DNA of 64,000 nt from Bacteroidales bacterium (GTDB lineage: Bacteria; Bacteroidota; Bacteroidia; Bacteroidales; Prolixibacteraceae), in the NCBI GenBank assembly GCA_012729335.1, contig JAAYDJ010000035.1, forward strand, positions 62,001 to 126,000, written 5' to 3'. Within the stretch, counting starts at the first letter, position 1. Each line of letters begins with the position of its first letter. Below the pieces are notes generated by a model. It searched no databases. It saw only the letters and a program-made list of their open reading frames with translations, and was not told where the DNA came from. This document shows positions 18,344-27,260 of the stretch, piece after piece. The translations under genes were made by a program, and so were the position numbers.

Positions 18344-19737
18344 ACGTCACCGAACATATCAACCGGGTCTATTTCCTCGGCATCGGGGGGATCGGCATGA
18401 GTGCCCTGGCCAGGTGGTTTCACCACCAGGGTCTGGCCGTGGCCGGCTATGACCGCACCCCCACCCGCCTCACCACCGAACTCGAAAAGGAAGGCATCGC
18501 CATACACTATACCGACCTGGGAGAAAACGTCTTTCCCCTGGCCGGAGATGCCGCCACCACCCTGGTGGTGGTCACCCCCGCCCTGCCCCCCGACCATGGC
18601 GAATGGATCTGGCTCAGAGACCACGGCTACCCCATCCTGAAAAGATCCAGGGTGCTGGGGCTCATCTGCAACCCCGCACGCACCATCGCCGTGGCCGGAA
18701 CCCACGGGAAAACCACCGTATCGGCCATGATCGCCACCATCCTGAAAAACACCCCCCGCGGCTGCGGCGCTTTTCTCGGAGGTATCGCCAAAAACTTCGG
18801 CTCCAACCTGTTGCTACCCGCCTCCCCCGGAGAATGGATCGTCACCGAAGCCGACGAATACGACCGTTCCTTCCTGCAGCTCACTCCCGAAATAGCCGTG
18901 ATCACCTACATGGATGCCGACCACCTCGACATCTACGGCAATGCCGAGGATGTGAAATCCTCCTTTAAGGCCTTCGCCGCAGGGATCAAACCCGGCGGCA
19001 CCCTGTTGGTGCGCCATGAACTGGCAGCTCATTTCTCACCCCTCCCGGACAGAAATATCCTCACCTATGCCCTGGAAGGCGATGCCGGCTTTGCCACCCG
19101 GGAGCTCACCCTCGATCCCGTCTCCCGCTGTTACTCCTTCAGGCTGCACACGCCCGCCGGGAATACCCCGCGGATGACCATGGCCTACCCGGGGCTTCAT
19201 AACGTGGAAAACGGCGTGGCCGCCGCTGCCGCCGCCTTCCTGGCCGGCGCCTCCCATGAAGAGATCTGCCGCGGCCTCAAAACCTATACCGGCGTCAGCC
19301 GCCGCTTCGACATCCGCTTCAACAACAACCGGCAGATCTATATCGACGACTATGCCCACCACCCCGAAGAACTGAAAGCCTTCATTTCCTCGGTCAGGAA
19401 AATGTGGCCCGCGAAAAAAATCACCGGCATTTTCCAGCCCCACCTCTATAGCCGCACCCGGGACTTCGCCCCGGAGTTCGCCCACAGTCTCGACCTGCTC
19501 GACACCGCCCTGATCCTTCCCATCTATCCCGCCAGAGAACACCCCATTCCCGGAGTCGATCCCCAGCTGATCCTCCGCGGAATGACCCTCACCGATAAAC
19601 ACCAGGCTGAAAAAGAGGAGATCCTCCCCTTCCTCCACGCCCATCAACCCGAAATCCTCCTCACCATGGGGGCCGGCGATATTGAACTCATGGCCGATGA
19701 CCTTACAGCTTTCCTGATAAATGAAGAAAACCATTAG
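18340..19737 (+). CDS. murC: UDP-MurNAc:L-alanine ligase MurC
   Basis: A 465-residue Mur ligase with N-terminal YFLGIGGIGMSALARWFH, ATP loop VAGTHGKTTVSAMIA near residue 118, EADEYDRSFLQL and DDYAHHPEELKA. It adds the first stem-peptide residue, L-alanine. The length is standard. It overlaps murG by four bases and the ftsQ start by seventeen. With murD and murE present but murF absent, the ligase set of this cluster is incomplete, which is usual for this phylum. Confidence 0.97.
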   Translation: MNVTEHINRVYFLGIGGIGMSALARWFHHQGLAVAGYDRTPTRLTTELEKEGIAIHYTDLGENVFPLAGDAATTLVVVTPALPPDHGEWIWLRDHGYPILKRSRVLGLICNPARTIAVAGTHGKTTVSAMIATILKNTPRGCGAFLGGIAKNFGSNLLLPASPGEWIVTEADEYDRSFLQLTPEIAVITYMDADHLDIYGNAEDVKSSFKAFAAGIKPGGTLLVRHELAAHFSPLPDRNILTYALEGDAGFATRELTLDPVSRCYSFRLHTPAGNTPRMTMAYPGLHNVENGVAAAAAAFLAGASHEEICRGLKTYTGVSRRFDIRFNNNRQIYIDDYAHHPEELKAFISSVRKMWPAKKITGIFQPHLYSRTRDFAPEFAHSLDLLDTALILPIYPAREHPIPGVDPQLILRGMTLTDKHQAEKEEILPFLHAHQPEILLTMGAGDIELMADDLTAFLINEENH

Positions 19738-20482
19738 AAATATCATACGGATTTCAGGGTGGTTGCTGCTGGTTTCCTTCCTTGTGGTCACCCTGGCCTT
19801 CTCCTCACGGGAAATGGCAGGCACCTCCTGCACCGGCATTGCCATCCGCTACGCCGGCCATTCCCCGATCAGGCTTGAAGCCTCCTCCCTGGCACGCATG
19901 GCCCGGACGGCCGACCCCCACCTCATCGGTAAAAACATGGACGAAATCGACACCGAGGCCATCGAGGCCGAAATGGCCAAAAACAAAGCCCTCCTCAGAG
20001 CCGACGCCTTCAAGACCATTGTCAGGGACTCCACCGGCTGGAAAGGAATCCTCACCCTCAAGGTAAAACACCGCGTGCCGGTCCTCAGGATCATCTCCTC
20101 CCATGGCAACTATTTCATGGACGCCGAAGGCCACCGCATCCCCCCCTCATCTCAGTATGCCGCCGATGTTCCCGTGGCCACAGGCCTTATCACCGAAGAA
20201 TCGGCACGGGAAGATCTCCTGCCCCTGGTCACCTTCATCAGCAAAAATAAATTCTGGAAAGCCCAGATCAGACAGATCCATGTCGACGGTAGCGGTGACA
20301 TCCTCTTCTCCACCCTGGTCGGAAACCAGCTCATCGAATTCGGAAGCCCGGAAAACATGGAGGAGAAATTCCGCAACCTGCGGGCCTTCTATGAACAGGT
20401 GCTGACAGAAGGCTACTGGAACAAATACAAAAGAATATCAGTGAAATACAAGAATCAGGTCATTGCGAAAAAAAACAGATGA
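19721..20482 (+). CDS. ftsQ: FtsQ-like cell division protein
   Basis: A 253-residue bitopic protein with a membrane segment at about residues 10-28 (ISGWLLLVSFLVVTLAF) and a periplasmic part beginning with a POTRA/FtsQ-type region (VLRIISSHGNYFMDAEGHRI). Its place between murC and ftsA fits FtsQ, the scaffold of the FtsQLB subcomplex. Sequence similarity to proteobacterial FtsQ is weak, so the call relies on topology and position. It overlaps murC by 17 bases and stops one base before the ftsA start. Confidence 0.85.
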   Translation: MKKTIRNIIRISGWLLLVSFLVVTLAFSSREMAGTSCTGIAIRYAGHSPIRLEASSLARMARTADPHLIGKNMDEIDTEAIEAEMAKNKALLRADAFKTIVRDSTGWKGILTLKVKHRVPVLRIISSHGNYFMDAEGHRIPPSSQYAADVPVATGLITEESAREDLLPLVTFISKNKFWKAQIRQIHVDGSGDILFSTLVGNQLIEFGSPENMEEKFRNLRAFYEQVLTEGYWNKYKRISVKYKNQVIAKKNR

Positions 20483-20483
20483 T

Positions 20484-21776
20484 ATGGCTTCAAAACAGGA
20501 ATTTACGGTAGTTGTCGACATCGGGACGACAAAGATCACGGCGCTGGCGGGAGAAGTGAATGCCGACCGGAAGATCGGGCTTCTGGGAAAGGCGATGGTG
20601 CCGTCGCGGGGCATCCGCAGGGGGGTGGTGCTCAACCCCGGGGAGTTCTCCCTGGCCCTGCAGACGCTGCTCAGCCAGCTGGAGTCACAGATCGGGTATA
20701 AAATCAAGGTGGTGGATGTAGCCATGGCCGGACCGGGGATCAGAACCCTGAGCTATGAAGGGATCCGGTATATCGAATCAGGCCTGGTCAGTCAGCATGA
20801 CGTCGATTATCTGGAGAACGAGGCGTTTAATATGCCCCTTGACCCGGGATACCGGGTGTACCATATCTTCCCCGCAAATTATGATATCGGCGACGATCAG
20901 GGAGTTACCATTCCCATCGGACATGAAGGCCGGAAGATGACCGCCCGGTATACCCTGCTGACGGCCCCCTCCTCCTATCAGGAGAGCGTGGAGAAAGCCC
21001 TCGACCGTATCGGGGTACAGCTGGGTGAGTTCGTACTCGCCCCCATCGCCATCTCCACGGCGGTCATCAGCGAAGAGGAGAAAGAGGTCGGAGTCGCCGT
21101 GGTCGACATCGGCGGAGGTACAACCAAACTGACCACCTGGACGGAAGGGAAACTGACCCATATGGCGGTAATTCCCTTTGCGGGGGAGGTGATCACCCAC
21201 GATATCAAGGAGGGATGCTCCATCCTCCACCGCTGGGCCGAACAACTTAAAGTCCAGTATGGCCAGGCCATGGGCGACTTTGCCGAGGAGGAAAAAGTGG
21301 TGACCATCCCCGGGCATAACGGCTGGGAACCCAAGGAAATCTCCTTCAAGAGCCTGGCCTTTATCATCCAGGCCCGCCTCGAAGAGATCATCGACAGCCT
21401 CTGCCTCCATATCGAAAAATCAGGATTGCTCAGTCAGCCCGCCCAGGGCATCGTGCTCACCGGAGGGTCCACCAAAATGTTCAACATTCTGCAGCTGGTC
21501 AAGTTCCGCACGGGCATGGACGCCCGCCTGGGCTTCTCCCAGGTGCGCCTGGCCGAAAACTACGACATCGACAAAACCACCTACCTTACCTCCCTGGGAT
21601 TGCTCCGCCACATCCTCCGCCACCAGGCCACCGCCACCACCGGAAAACCAACCCGTAAGGCCACCACCAAAGAAATCCCTGGCGATAAAAAAACAGGATC
21701 CGGTTTTTTAAGTAATTTAGGGAAGAAAGTATCACAGCAGATCAGCCTCATTTTTGAGGAGGATGATGCCAATTAG
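20484..21776 (+). CDS. ftsA: Cell division protein FtsA
   Basis: A 430-residue actin-fold protein beginning MASKQEFTVVVDIGTTKITA, with a second phosphate loop VVDIGGGTTKLTTW and the adenosine motif GIVLTGGSTKMFNI. FtsA tethers FtsZ filaments to the membrane through a C-terminal amphipathic helix, visible here as GFLSNLGKKVSQQISLIF, then EEDDAN. ATG 20484 is preferred to 20463, which lies inside ftsQ. The first 120 bases of the gene are G-rich and the last are C-rich (see findings). Confidence 0.96.
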   Translation: MASKQEFTVVVDIGTTKITALAGEVNADRKIGLLGKAMVPSRGIRRGVVLNPGEFSLALQTLLSQLESQIGYKIKVVDVAMAGPGIRTLSYEGIRYIESGLVSQHDVDYLENEAFNMPLDPGYRVYHIFPANYDIGDDQGVTIPIGHEGRKMTARYTLLTAPSSYQESVEKALDRIGVQLGEFVLAPIAISTAVISEEEKEVGVAVVDIGGGTTKLTTWTEGKLTHMAVIPFAGEVITHDIKEGCSILHRWAEQLKVQYGQAMGDFAEEEKVVTIPGHNGWEPKEISFKSLAFIIQARLEEIIDSLCLHIEKSGLLSQPAQGIVLTGGSTKMFNILQLVKFRTGMDARLGFSQVRLAENYDIDKTTYLTSLGLLRHILRHQATATTGKPTRKATTKEIPGDKKTGSGFLSNLGKKVSQQISLIFEEDDAN

Positions 21777-21796
21777 TAACCAATAACTGAATTCCC

Positions 21797-23125
21797 ATGA
21801 GTGAAGATTTGGTCAGATTCCGGTTTTCAAAGAACACTTCCTCGATCATCAAGGTGGCGGGCATCGGAGGAGGGGGGTGCAATGCCGTCAACAACATGTA
21901 TGAGGCGGGCATCAGGGATGTGGATTTCCTGGTGTGCAACACCGATGCCCAGGCGCTGGCCAGCAGTCCCGTGCCGGTGAAGATCCAGCTGGGGACCACC
22001 CTGACCGAAGGGAGGGGCGCCGGAAACCGGCCTGAGATGGGCGAAGAAGCCGCCCGGGAGAACTACGAGGATATCAAAAAGGTGCTGGAGGAAAATACCA
22101 AAATGCTCTTTATCACGGCAGGCATGGGAGGTGGCACCGGAACCGGAGGTGCTCCGGTCATCGCCCGCCTGGCCAGCGAACTGGGAATCCTTACCATTGC
22201 CGTGGTCACCATTCCCTCTCCCGCCGAGGGCAAAAAAAGATACAACCAGGCCATTGAGGGCATCATGAGGCTGAGTGAGTTCACCGACAGTATGCTGATT
22301 GTCAGTAACCAGAAGCTTCATGCCATTTATGGGGATCTGCCGGCCCGGCAGGCCTTCAAACTGGCCGACAGCATCGTCACCACCGCCGTCAAGGGAGTGG
22401 CCGAGATCATCACCCTCCACGGCAACATCAACATCGACTTTGCCGACGTCTATACCGTCATGCACAACAGCAAGGTCTTCATCATGGGAACAGGCTATGC
22501 CTCCGGAGAAGGCCGCGCCATGAAAGCCGTCGAAATGGCCCTGCAATCCCCCCTCCTCGACAACAACGACATCTTCGGCACCAAAAATATCCTGCTCAAC
22601 ATCATCTCGGGCACACAGGAAATCACCATCGGGGAGATCGGTCAGATTATCGAATACCTGCAAAACGCCGCAGGCCAGGAAGCCGACATCATCTGGGGAA
22701 ACGGCTACGACGATTCCATCGGCGAAAACATCAGCGTGACCATTCTCTGTACCGGCTTCAGGAATGCCCCATCCATAGAACCTGCCGCTCCCGCCAAAGA
22801 GGAACGCTATCCCAAGCAGAAGGAGGAGGCACATCCTGAAGCGGCCGCCGAACCTGCCACAGATCCTGCCCTGACCCGGGAGCGAAAGGGGCCCGAAGGC
22901 AAACCCCGCGTGTTTGAACTGGACCTGGAACCCGCCACTCACGAGGAAGATAACTTTCCCTGGAGCCACGAAACCCGTAAAGAAGAGAAACCTGCCGCGA
23001 AAAAAAATACGCCGCCCCCCAGGAAAAAGGAAACCAAAGAAAAACGGAGCGGCAGCGATAACCTCGACAACTGGTTTTACCGCAAGTTTGGCGGTCTCTT
23101 CGACGACGATGACCAGGCCGTATGA
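21797..23125 (+). CDS. ftsZ: FtsZ paralogue 1 (divergent tail, no canonical FtsA-binding peptide)
   Basis: A 442-residue tubulin-like GTPase. The nucleotide loop GIGGGGCNAVN is at 22-32, the tubulin signature GGGTGTGGAPV at 111-121, and the catalytic T7 loop NIDFAD at 212-217, all intact, so polymerisation and GTP hydrolysis are expected. Residues 325-420 form a charged linker containing FELDL (373-377). The last residues are DNWFYRKFGGLF plus DDDDQAV. No VPxFxRKQ-type terminal peptide is seen. The tail instead resembles the FtsA tail encoded just upstream. Compared with the second copy, it departs more from the usual Bacteroidota FtsZ, for example SPAEGKKRYNQAIEGIM in place of FRNEGKRRIHQAVEGIR. 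Confidence 0.93.
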   Translation: MSEDLVRFRFSKNTSSIIKVAGIGGGGCNAVNNMYEAGIRDVDFLVCNTDAQALASSPVPVKIQLGTTLTEGRGAGNRPEMGEEAARENYEDIKKVLEENTKMLFITAGMGGGTGTGGAPVIARLASELGILTIAVVTIPSPAEGKKRYNQAIEGIMRLSEFTDSMLIVSNQKLHAIYGDLPARQAFKLADSIVTTAVKGVAEIITLHGNINIDFADVYTVMHNSKVFIMGTGYASGEGRAMKAVEMALQSPLLDNNDIFGTKNILLNIISGTQEITIGEIGQIIEYLQNAAGQEADIIWGNGYDDSIGENISVTILCTGFRNAPSIEPAAPAKEERYPKQKEEAHPEAAAEPATDPALTRERKGPEGKPRVFELDLEPATHEEDNFPWSHETRKEEKPAAKKNTPPPRKKETKEKRSGSDNLDNWFYRKFGGLFDDDDQAV

Positions 23126-23167
23126 AAAAAGTAATGACCCTGATAAAAACGACACATTCGCAAGTAT

Positions 23168-24595
23168 ATGACAGAAGAACGCATTCAATTCGGTTTTGAG
23201 AAAAAAGAGGGATCGATCATCAAGGTGATCGGCGTGGGGGGCGGCGGCTGCAACGCCGTGAATCACATGTTCCGTTCGGGGATCCATGATGTGGATTTTG
23301 TGATCTGCAACACCGACCGGCAGGTACTTGCCGACAGCCCAGTGCCGGTGAAGATCCAGCTGGGGGCTTCCCTGACGGAAGGGCGTGGGGCCGGCAACAA
23401 ACCCGAGGTAGGGCGTGAGGCCGCCATCGAAAACATCGGCGACGTCCGCAACGCCCTCTCCTCCAACACCAAAATGGCATTCATCACCGCTGGAATGGGC
23501 GGAGGCACCGGCACCGGCGGTGCACCCGTCATCGCTGAGCTCTGCCGGGAACTGGGATTCCTGACCATCGGCATCGTCACCATTCCCTTCCGCAACGAAG
23601 GGAAACGCCGGATCCACCAGGCCGTGGAAGGGATCAGGGAAATGGAAAAACATGTCGACTCCCTGCTGATCATCAACAACGAAAGAATCAGGGAGATGTA
23701 TGGCGATTTTCCCATTTCGCAGGCCTTTGCCAAGGCCGATGATGTGCTGGCCATTGCAGCCAGGGGAATCGCCGAAATCATCACCGTCCATGAATACATC
23801 AATGTCGACTTTGCCGATGTGGAAACCGTGATGCGCCAGAGCGGCGTAGCCGTCATGGGCACCGGCACCGCCGAAGGCCCCAGGCGGTGCATCGAAGCCG
23901 TGGAAAAAGCCCTGATCTCCCCCCTCCTGAACAACAGCAATATCAAGGGAGCCAAGAATATCCTGCTGAACATCACCTCCGGCAGCAAAAAAGAGGTCAC
24001 CATGGACGAAATCGGAGAAATCACCGATTATGTGCAGACGATGGCAGGACACAATGCCGACCTGATTTGGGGGACCGGCATCGACACCACCCTGGAGGAG
24101 GAGATTTCGGTTACGGTCATCGCCACCGGGTTCAGTACCTCCAGCATTCCCGAGTTGCTCACCGGGGAGAAACCGGCGCGCGAGATCCATCTCCTGAAGG
24201 AAGGCGCAGGCAGGAACAGCGTAGCCACGCCGGCAGCCGCAACCCGCCCGGGAACCGAAAAACAAACCCCGCCGGCCGCGGCCAAACAACCGGCCTTCGA
24301 GTTCGACCTCCACTCCCACCAACCCGGAAAATCAGAATATGACCTGCTCTACCCCGGAAAACCCAAGGAGGAGGCACCCCGCGAACAGAGACAGAAAATC
24401 GACTATTCACGGCTTTCCGACGACGACATCGACAACCTGGAAAATGTGCCGGCCTATATCCGAAAGCAGATGAAAGCCGCCCATGCGAATGGGATCCGCC
24501 CGCAGGACTACGGCAATACCACCGTCAGACCAGGCTCCGAAAAAAAGATCTCCATCAGCGGACACAATTTGTACCTGCATAACAATCCCGATTAA
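23168..24595 (+). CDS. ftsZ: FtsZ paralogue 2 (conventional C-terminal peptide)
   Basis: A 475-residue FtsZ starting 42 bases after the first copy. It aligns without gaps to paralogue 1 through residue 270, with about 166 identities by hand count. GGGTGTGGAPV is at 111-121 and the T7 loop NVDFAD at 212-217. The linker carries FEFDL (377-381), echoing FELDL in paralogue 1. The segment ENVPAYIRKQ (425-434) is a canonical FtsZ C-terminal peptide of the type that binds FtsA. About 40 further residues follow it, longer than usual. This copy looks like the housekeeping Z-ring protein. Confidence 0.95.
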   Translation: MTEERIQFGFEKKEGSIIKVIGVGGGGCNAVNHMFRSGIHDVDFVICNTDRQVLADSPVPVKIQLGASLTEGRGAGNKPEVGREAAIENIGDVRNALSSNTKMAFITAGMGGGTGTGGAPVIAELCRELGFLTIGIVTIPFRNEGKRRIHQAVEGIREMEKHVDSLLIINNERIREMYGDFPISQAFAKADDVLAIAARGIAEIITVHEYINVDFADVETVMRQSGVAVMGTGTAEGPRRCIEAVEKALISPLLNNSNIKGAKNILLNITSGSKKEVTMDEIGEITDYVQTMAGHNADLIWGTGIDTTLEEEISVTVIATGFSTSSIPELLTGEKPAREIHLLKEGAGRNSVATPAAATRPGTEKQTPPAAAKQPAFEFDLHSHQPGKSEYDLLYPGKPKEEAPREQRQKIDYSRLSDDDIDNLENVPAYIRKQMKAAHANGIRPQDYGNTTVRPGSEKKISISGHNLYLHNNPD

Positions 24596-24607
24596 AACCA
24601 CCATCTG

Positions 24608-25057
24608 ATGACACTGTTTGAACAAGTAAGCCAGGGTATCCTGGAGGCGATGAAAGCCAGGGAAAAAGAGAAGCTGGAGGCCTTGCGCAACCTGAAAAAG
24701 GCCCTCCTGGAAGCACGGTCGGCCAAAGGGGCCGGCCAGGAACTCACCGATGAGGAATCTCTGCGGGTCATCCGCAAGCTGGTCAAGCAAGGAAAGGATT
24801 CGGCAGAGATCTACGACCAGCAGAACCGGCCCGATCTTTCGGGGCAGGAAATGGCCCAGGTCAGGGTCATGGAAACCTTTCTGCCCCTGATGATGAGCGA
24901 CCAGGAGCTGACCGCCGCCATTGCTGCACTGATTGAAAAATGCGGGGCCACCTCCCTGAAAGACCTGGGAAGGGTGATGGGCATGGCCACCCGTGAACTG
25001 GCGGGAAAAGCCGACGGCAAGGAGATCGCCGCAAAGGTGAAAACCTTGCTCTCCTGA
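24608..25057 (+). CDS. GatB/YqeY domain protein
   Basis: A 149-residue helical protein of the YqeY family, starting MTLFEQVSQGILEAMKAREK with ALRNLKKALLEA and ending KTLLS. The C-terminal half matches the tail domain of GatB/GatE, which recognises tRNA. The role of stand-alone YqeY is not established. It lies 12 bases after ftsZ and closes the cluster before a strong terminator; the same ftsZ-yqeY neighbourhood is common in Bacteroidota. The start is fixed by a normal family N terminus. Confidence 0.9.
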   Translation: MTLFEQVSQGILEAMKAREKEKLEALRNLKKALLEARSAKGAGQELTDEESLRVIRKLVKQGKDSAEIYDQQNRPDLSGQEMAQVRVMETFLPLMMSDQELTAAIAALIEKCGATSLKDLGRVMGMATRELAGKADGKEIAAKVKTLLS

Positions 25058-25080
25058 GGTCCCCCGCCCGCAAAAACCTC

Positions 25081-25127
25081 CCCATACAAAGAGAGGCTGC
25101 CCGCTGGGCAGCCTCTCTTTGTATGGG
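25081..25127. terminator. Perfect 22-bp hairpin, bidirectional terminator
   Basis: The arms 25081-25102 and 25106-25127 are perfectly complementary with a three-base GCT loop. The arm outer part has AAAG/CTTT runs. It lies between the convergent ends of yqeY and ppiD, so it can end both transcripts. The core GAGAGGCTGCCC resembles the groEL terminator at 63729. Confidence 0.9.
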
Positions 25128-25136
25128 CTAAAACCA

Positions 25137-27260
25137 TTAGTAGAACTTCGGTCTTTTGTCTTCGATCTTCACCGCCTTCTTCTGGGCTTCGAAAGACTGC
25201 ATGTTGGCGCGGAACGACATGCTCTGTGCAAGACGCTGCTTCTCGGCTTCCACGTTGGTGTCGGTGCCCTCTTCCACGGAGGTCACCTTCACCAGGAAAA
25301 CGGCGGCATTGCCCTTCACCGGCGCCGAAACAGCCTGCGGTGCAAGGGAAACAGCGGTTCCCACCACGGCGGGCTCCATCCCGTAATCGGGAAGGGTAAC
25401 GGTATTGAAATTGACGCCCGAGGCGATGGTCACCTGGCTGCCTACCGCACCGGCAATCGCATACAGGTCGCTCTTGCCTTCAGCGGCTTTCTGCAACCGC
25501 TCAGCCAACAGGGCACCCTTCTTTTCGCGTACAACCGCCAGCTCCACCCTCTGCTTCACACTTTCCAGGGGGGCAATCCCCTCCTCCGTGGCTCCGGTGA
25601 GCGTCCCTATCACAAAATTGTTCCCCAGCTCAAAAATCGTCGACCCGTCGTTGCTCTTCAGCAAGCTTCCCTGTTTGGCCTCGAAGGCGGCACGCACCAA
25701 TGGACGCGGATTCTCCAGTCCCATGATGGTAATATCGCTCTCGCGCACCGTGGCCGAACGTTTGGCCAGCTTCTCCTTTTCGACGGCGGCGTCAAAGTCG
25801 GCTTTCGACTTGTTTTCACTGGCAAATTTGGCTGCCTGGGCATAGGTGGCCTGGTAGGTCTGTGTGCTGGGAGTGACGTTCCTTTCAAGGATGGCCACCT
25901 GAACTTGCCTGGTGGGCACCCCCAGTTTCGTGGTCTGAATGATGTGCACCCCGAACTGGGAAGCCACCACCTTCACCTCGTTGACCTTGTTGCTGAAAGC
26001 GGCATCCTCAAAGGGTTTCACCATCATGCCGCGCTGGAACCATCCCAGATCACCGCCATTGAGGGCACTCCCCGTATCGGTGCTGTAAAGACGGGCCAGG
26101 GCGGCAAAATCCCCGCCGCGCTCTATGACCCCCTTGAGGCTGTCGGCAAGTACCTGCACCCTCTGGGCCTCCTCGGCCGTATTGACCCGCAGCAAAATGT
26201 GCCGCGCCTGCACCGAATCAGGCATCATCTCCGAAGCATGCAACTTGGCCAGCTTATAGGAATTGTTCTCAAAATAAGGCCCATAGACATCCCCCACCGC
26301 GGCACCACGACTGAAAATCCATGCCGAAAGGGAATCCCCCGGTTCGCCCGCCTTGTACCAGGTGTCATTGAAACTCACATCAGAGTTGGAATTCACAAAC
26401 TGTACATTGTCGGTGGCAGCACCAAATTCTCCCTTGATCTCGCTGATCCACTTCTCCGAAGCAGTAAAATCGGCCGCCGAAGGAGTCACCAAAAAGGTGA
26501 TGAAATCAAACGTCCGCGTCTTCTCATCCTTGTAATCCTCCTTGTGCTGGTTGTAATAGGCGGTCAGTTCGGCCGGGGTAACCTTTACCGTGCTGTCGGC
26601 AACCACCGAATGACGCAGACCCACCAACTCCAGATTCACCAGCTTGTTACCGGCCGTCAAACTCTCCTGAGCTTCCTGTCCGGTTACATACAATGCCTTA
26701 TTTATCAGATTATTATACTTCGTGGAGAGCCTTTCATCATGGATCTGTTTTTCCAGGTAAAGCCAGTAACTCCTCTGTTCGGGAGATACCCCGGTTTCCA
26801 GGTTCTTCAGGAAATTCACCACGGCGCTCCGGTCAAACTGCCCCGTTTCAGGATTGGTAAAGATCTGCTGGATGATCGCATGGGGGTTGTTACCCTGGAT
26901 CAGGTCAAACATCTCTTCCGAAGAAACGCCCAGCCCGAGCCCTTCATACACCTCACCCATCACCTTGTCCCTGATCAGCTCTTCCCAGGTCTGCTCCCTG
27001 ACCTGCACCCAGGTGGCCTCATCCAGCTGGGACTGCCCGGTATTGGAGCGGTAGATTTCTCCCAGCTCCTCCACTTTCCTCTGGAAATCAGGATATTGAA
27101 CCGTTTCCCCGTCGATGGATCCCACTTCCATCTGGTTCCTCTGCAGAATGGAGGATCCCGACTGGAATAAATCGCCCAGGATAAATGCAAACAGTGCCAG
27201 GCCTATGATGATGGCCACAAGTAACCCCATCCGGGTTCTGATCTTTTGTAACGTTGCCAT
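25137..27260 (-). CDS. ppiD: PpiD-like periplasmic peptidyl-prolyl isomerase / folding factor
   Basis: A 707-residue membrane-anchored protein with one membrane segment (GLLVAIIIGLALFAFILGDL, 12-31). A SurA/PpiD-like N-terminal chaperone region comes next, then a parvulin domain beginning VQARHILLRVN near residue 345 with FQRGMMVKPFEDAAFS and GVHIIQT, and a long C-terminal chaperone region. It helps fold outer-membrane and secreted proteins on the periplasmic side. The length is normal for the Bacteroidota form. It lies downstream of the CorC/LptC/TPR/OMP genes on the same strand, but 379 bases away. Confidence 0.92.
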   Translation of the reverse strand: MATLQKIRTRMGLLVAIIIGLALFAFILGDLFQSGSSILQRNQMEVGSIDGETVQYPDFQRKVEELGEIYRSNTGQSQLDEATWVQVREQTWEELIRDKVMGEVYEGLGLGVSSEEMFDLIQGNNPHAIIQQIFTNPETGQFDRSAVVNFLKNLETGVSPEQRSYWLYLEKQIHDERLSTKYNNLINKALYVTGQEAQESLTAGNKLVNLELVGLRHSVVADSTVKVTPAELTAYYNQHKEDYKDEKTRTFDFITFLVTPSAADFTASEKWISEIKGEFGAATDNVQFVNSNSDVSFNDTWYKAGEPGDSLSAWIFSRGAAVGDVYGPYFENNSYKLAKLHASEMMPDSVQARHILLRVNTAEEAQRVQVLADSLKGVIERGGDFAALARLYSTDTGSALNGGDLGWFQRGMMVKPFEDAAFSNKVNEVKVVASQFGVHIIQTTKLGVPTRQVQVAILERNVTPSTQTYQATYAQAAKFASENKSKADFDAAVEKEKLAKRSATVRESDITIMGLENPRPLVRAAFEAKQGSLLKSNDGSTIFELGNNFVIGTLTGATEEGIAPLESVKQRVELAVVREKKGALLAERLQKAAEGKSDLYAIAGAVGSQVTIASGVNFNTVTLPDYGMEPAVVGTAVSLAPQAVSAPVKGNAAVFLVKVTSVEEGTDTNVEAEKQRLAQSMSFRANMQSFEAQKKAVKIEDKRPKFY

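Noticed and set aside
21827-24322. Long open frame (831 codons) on the minus strand across both ftsZ genes
   Set aside because: It is antisense to two clear FtsZ genes, has Gly/His/Asp-rich composition with no domain, and arises from the biased codon use of the real genes.
25119-27170. Open frame of 683 codons on the plus strand opposite ppiD
   Set aside because: Composition is low-complexity and the opposite strand encodes a recognisable PpiD with membrane anchor and parvulin domain.
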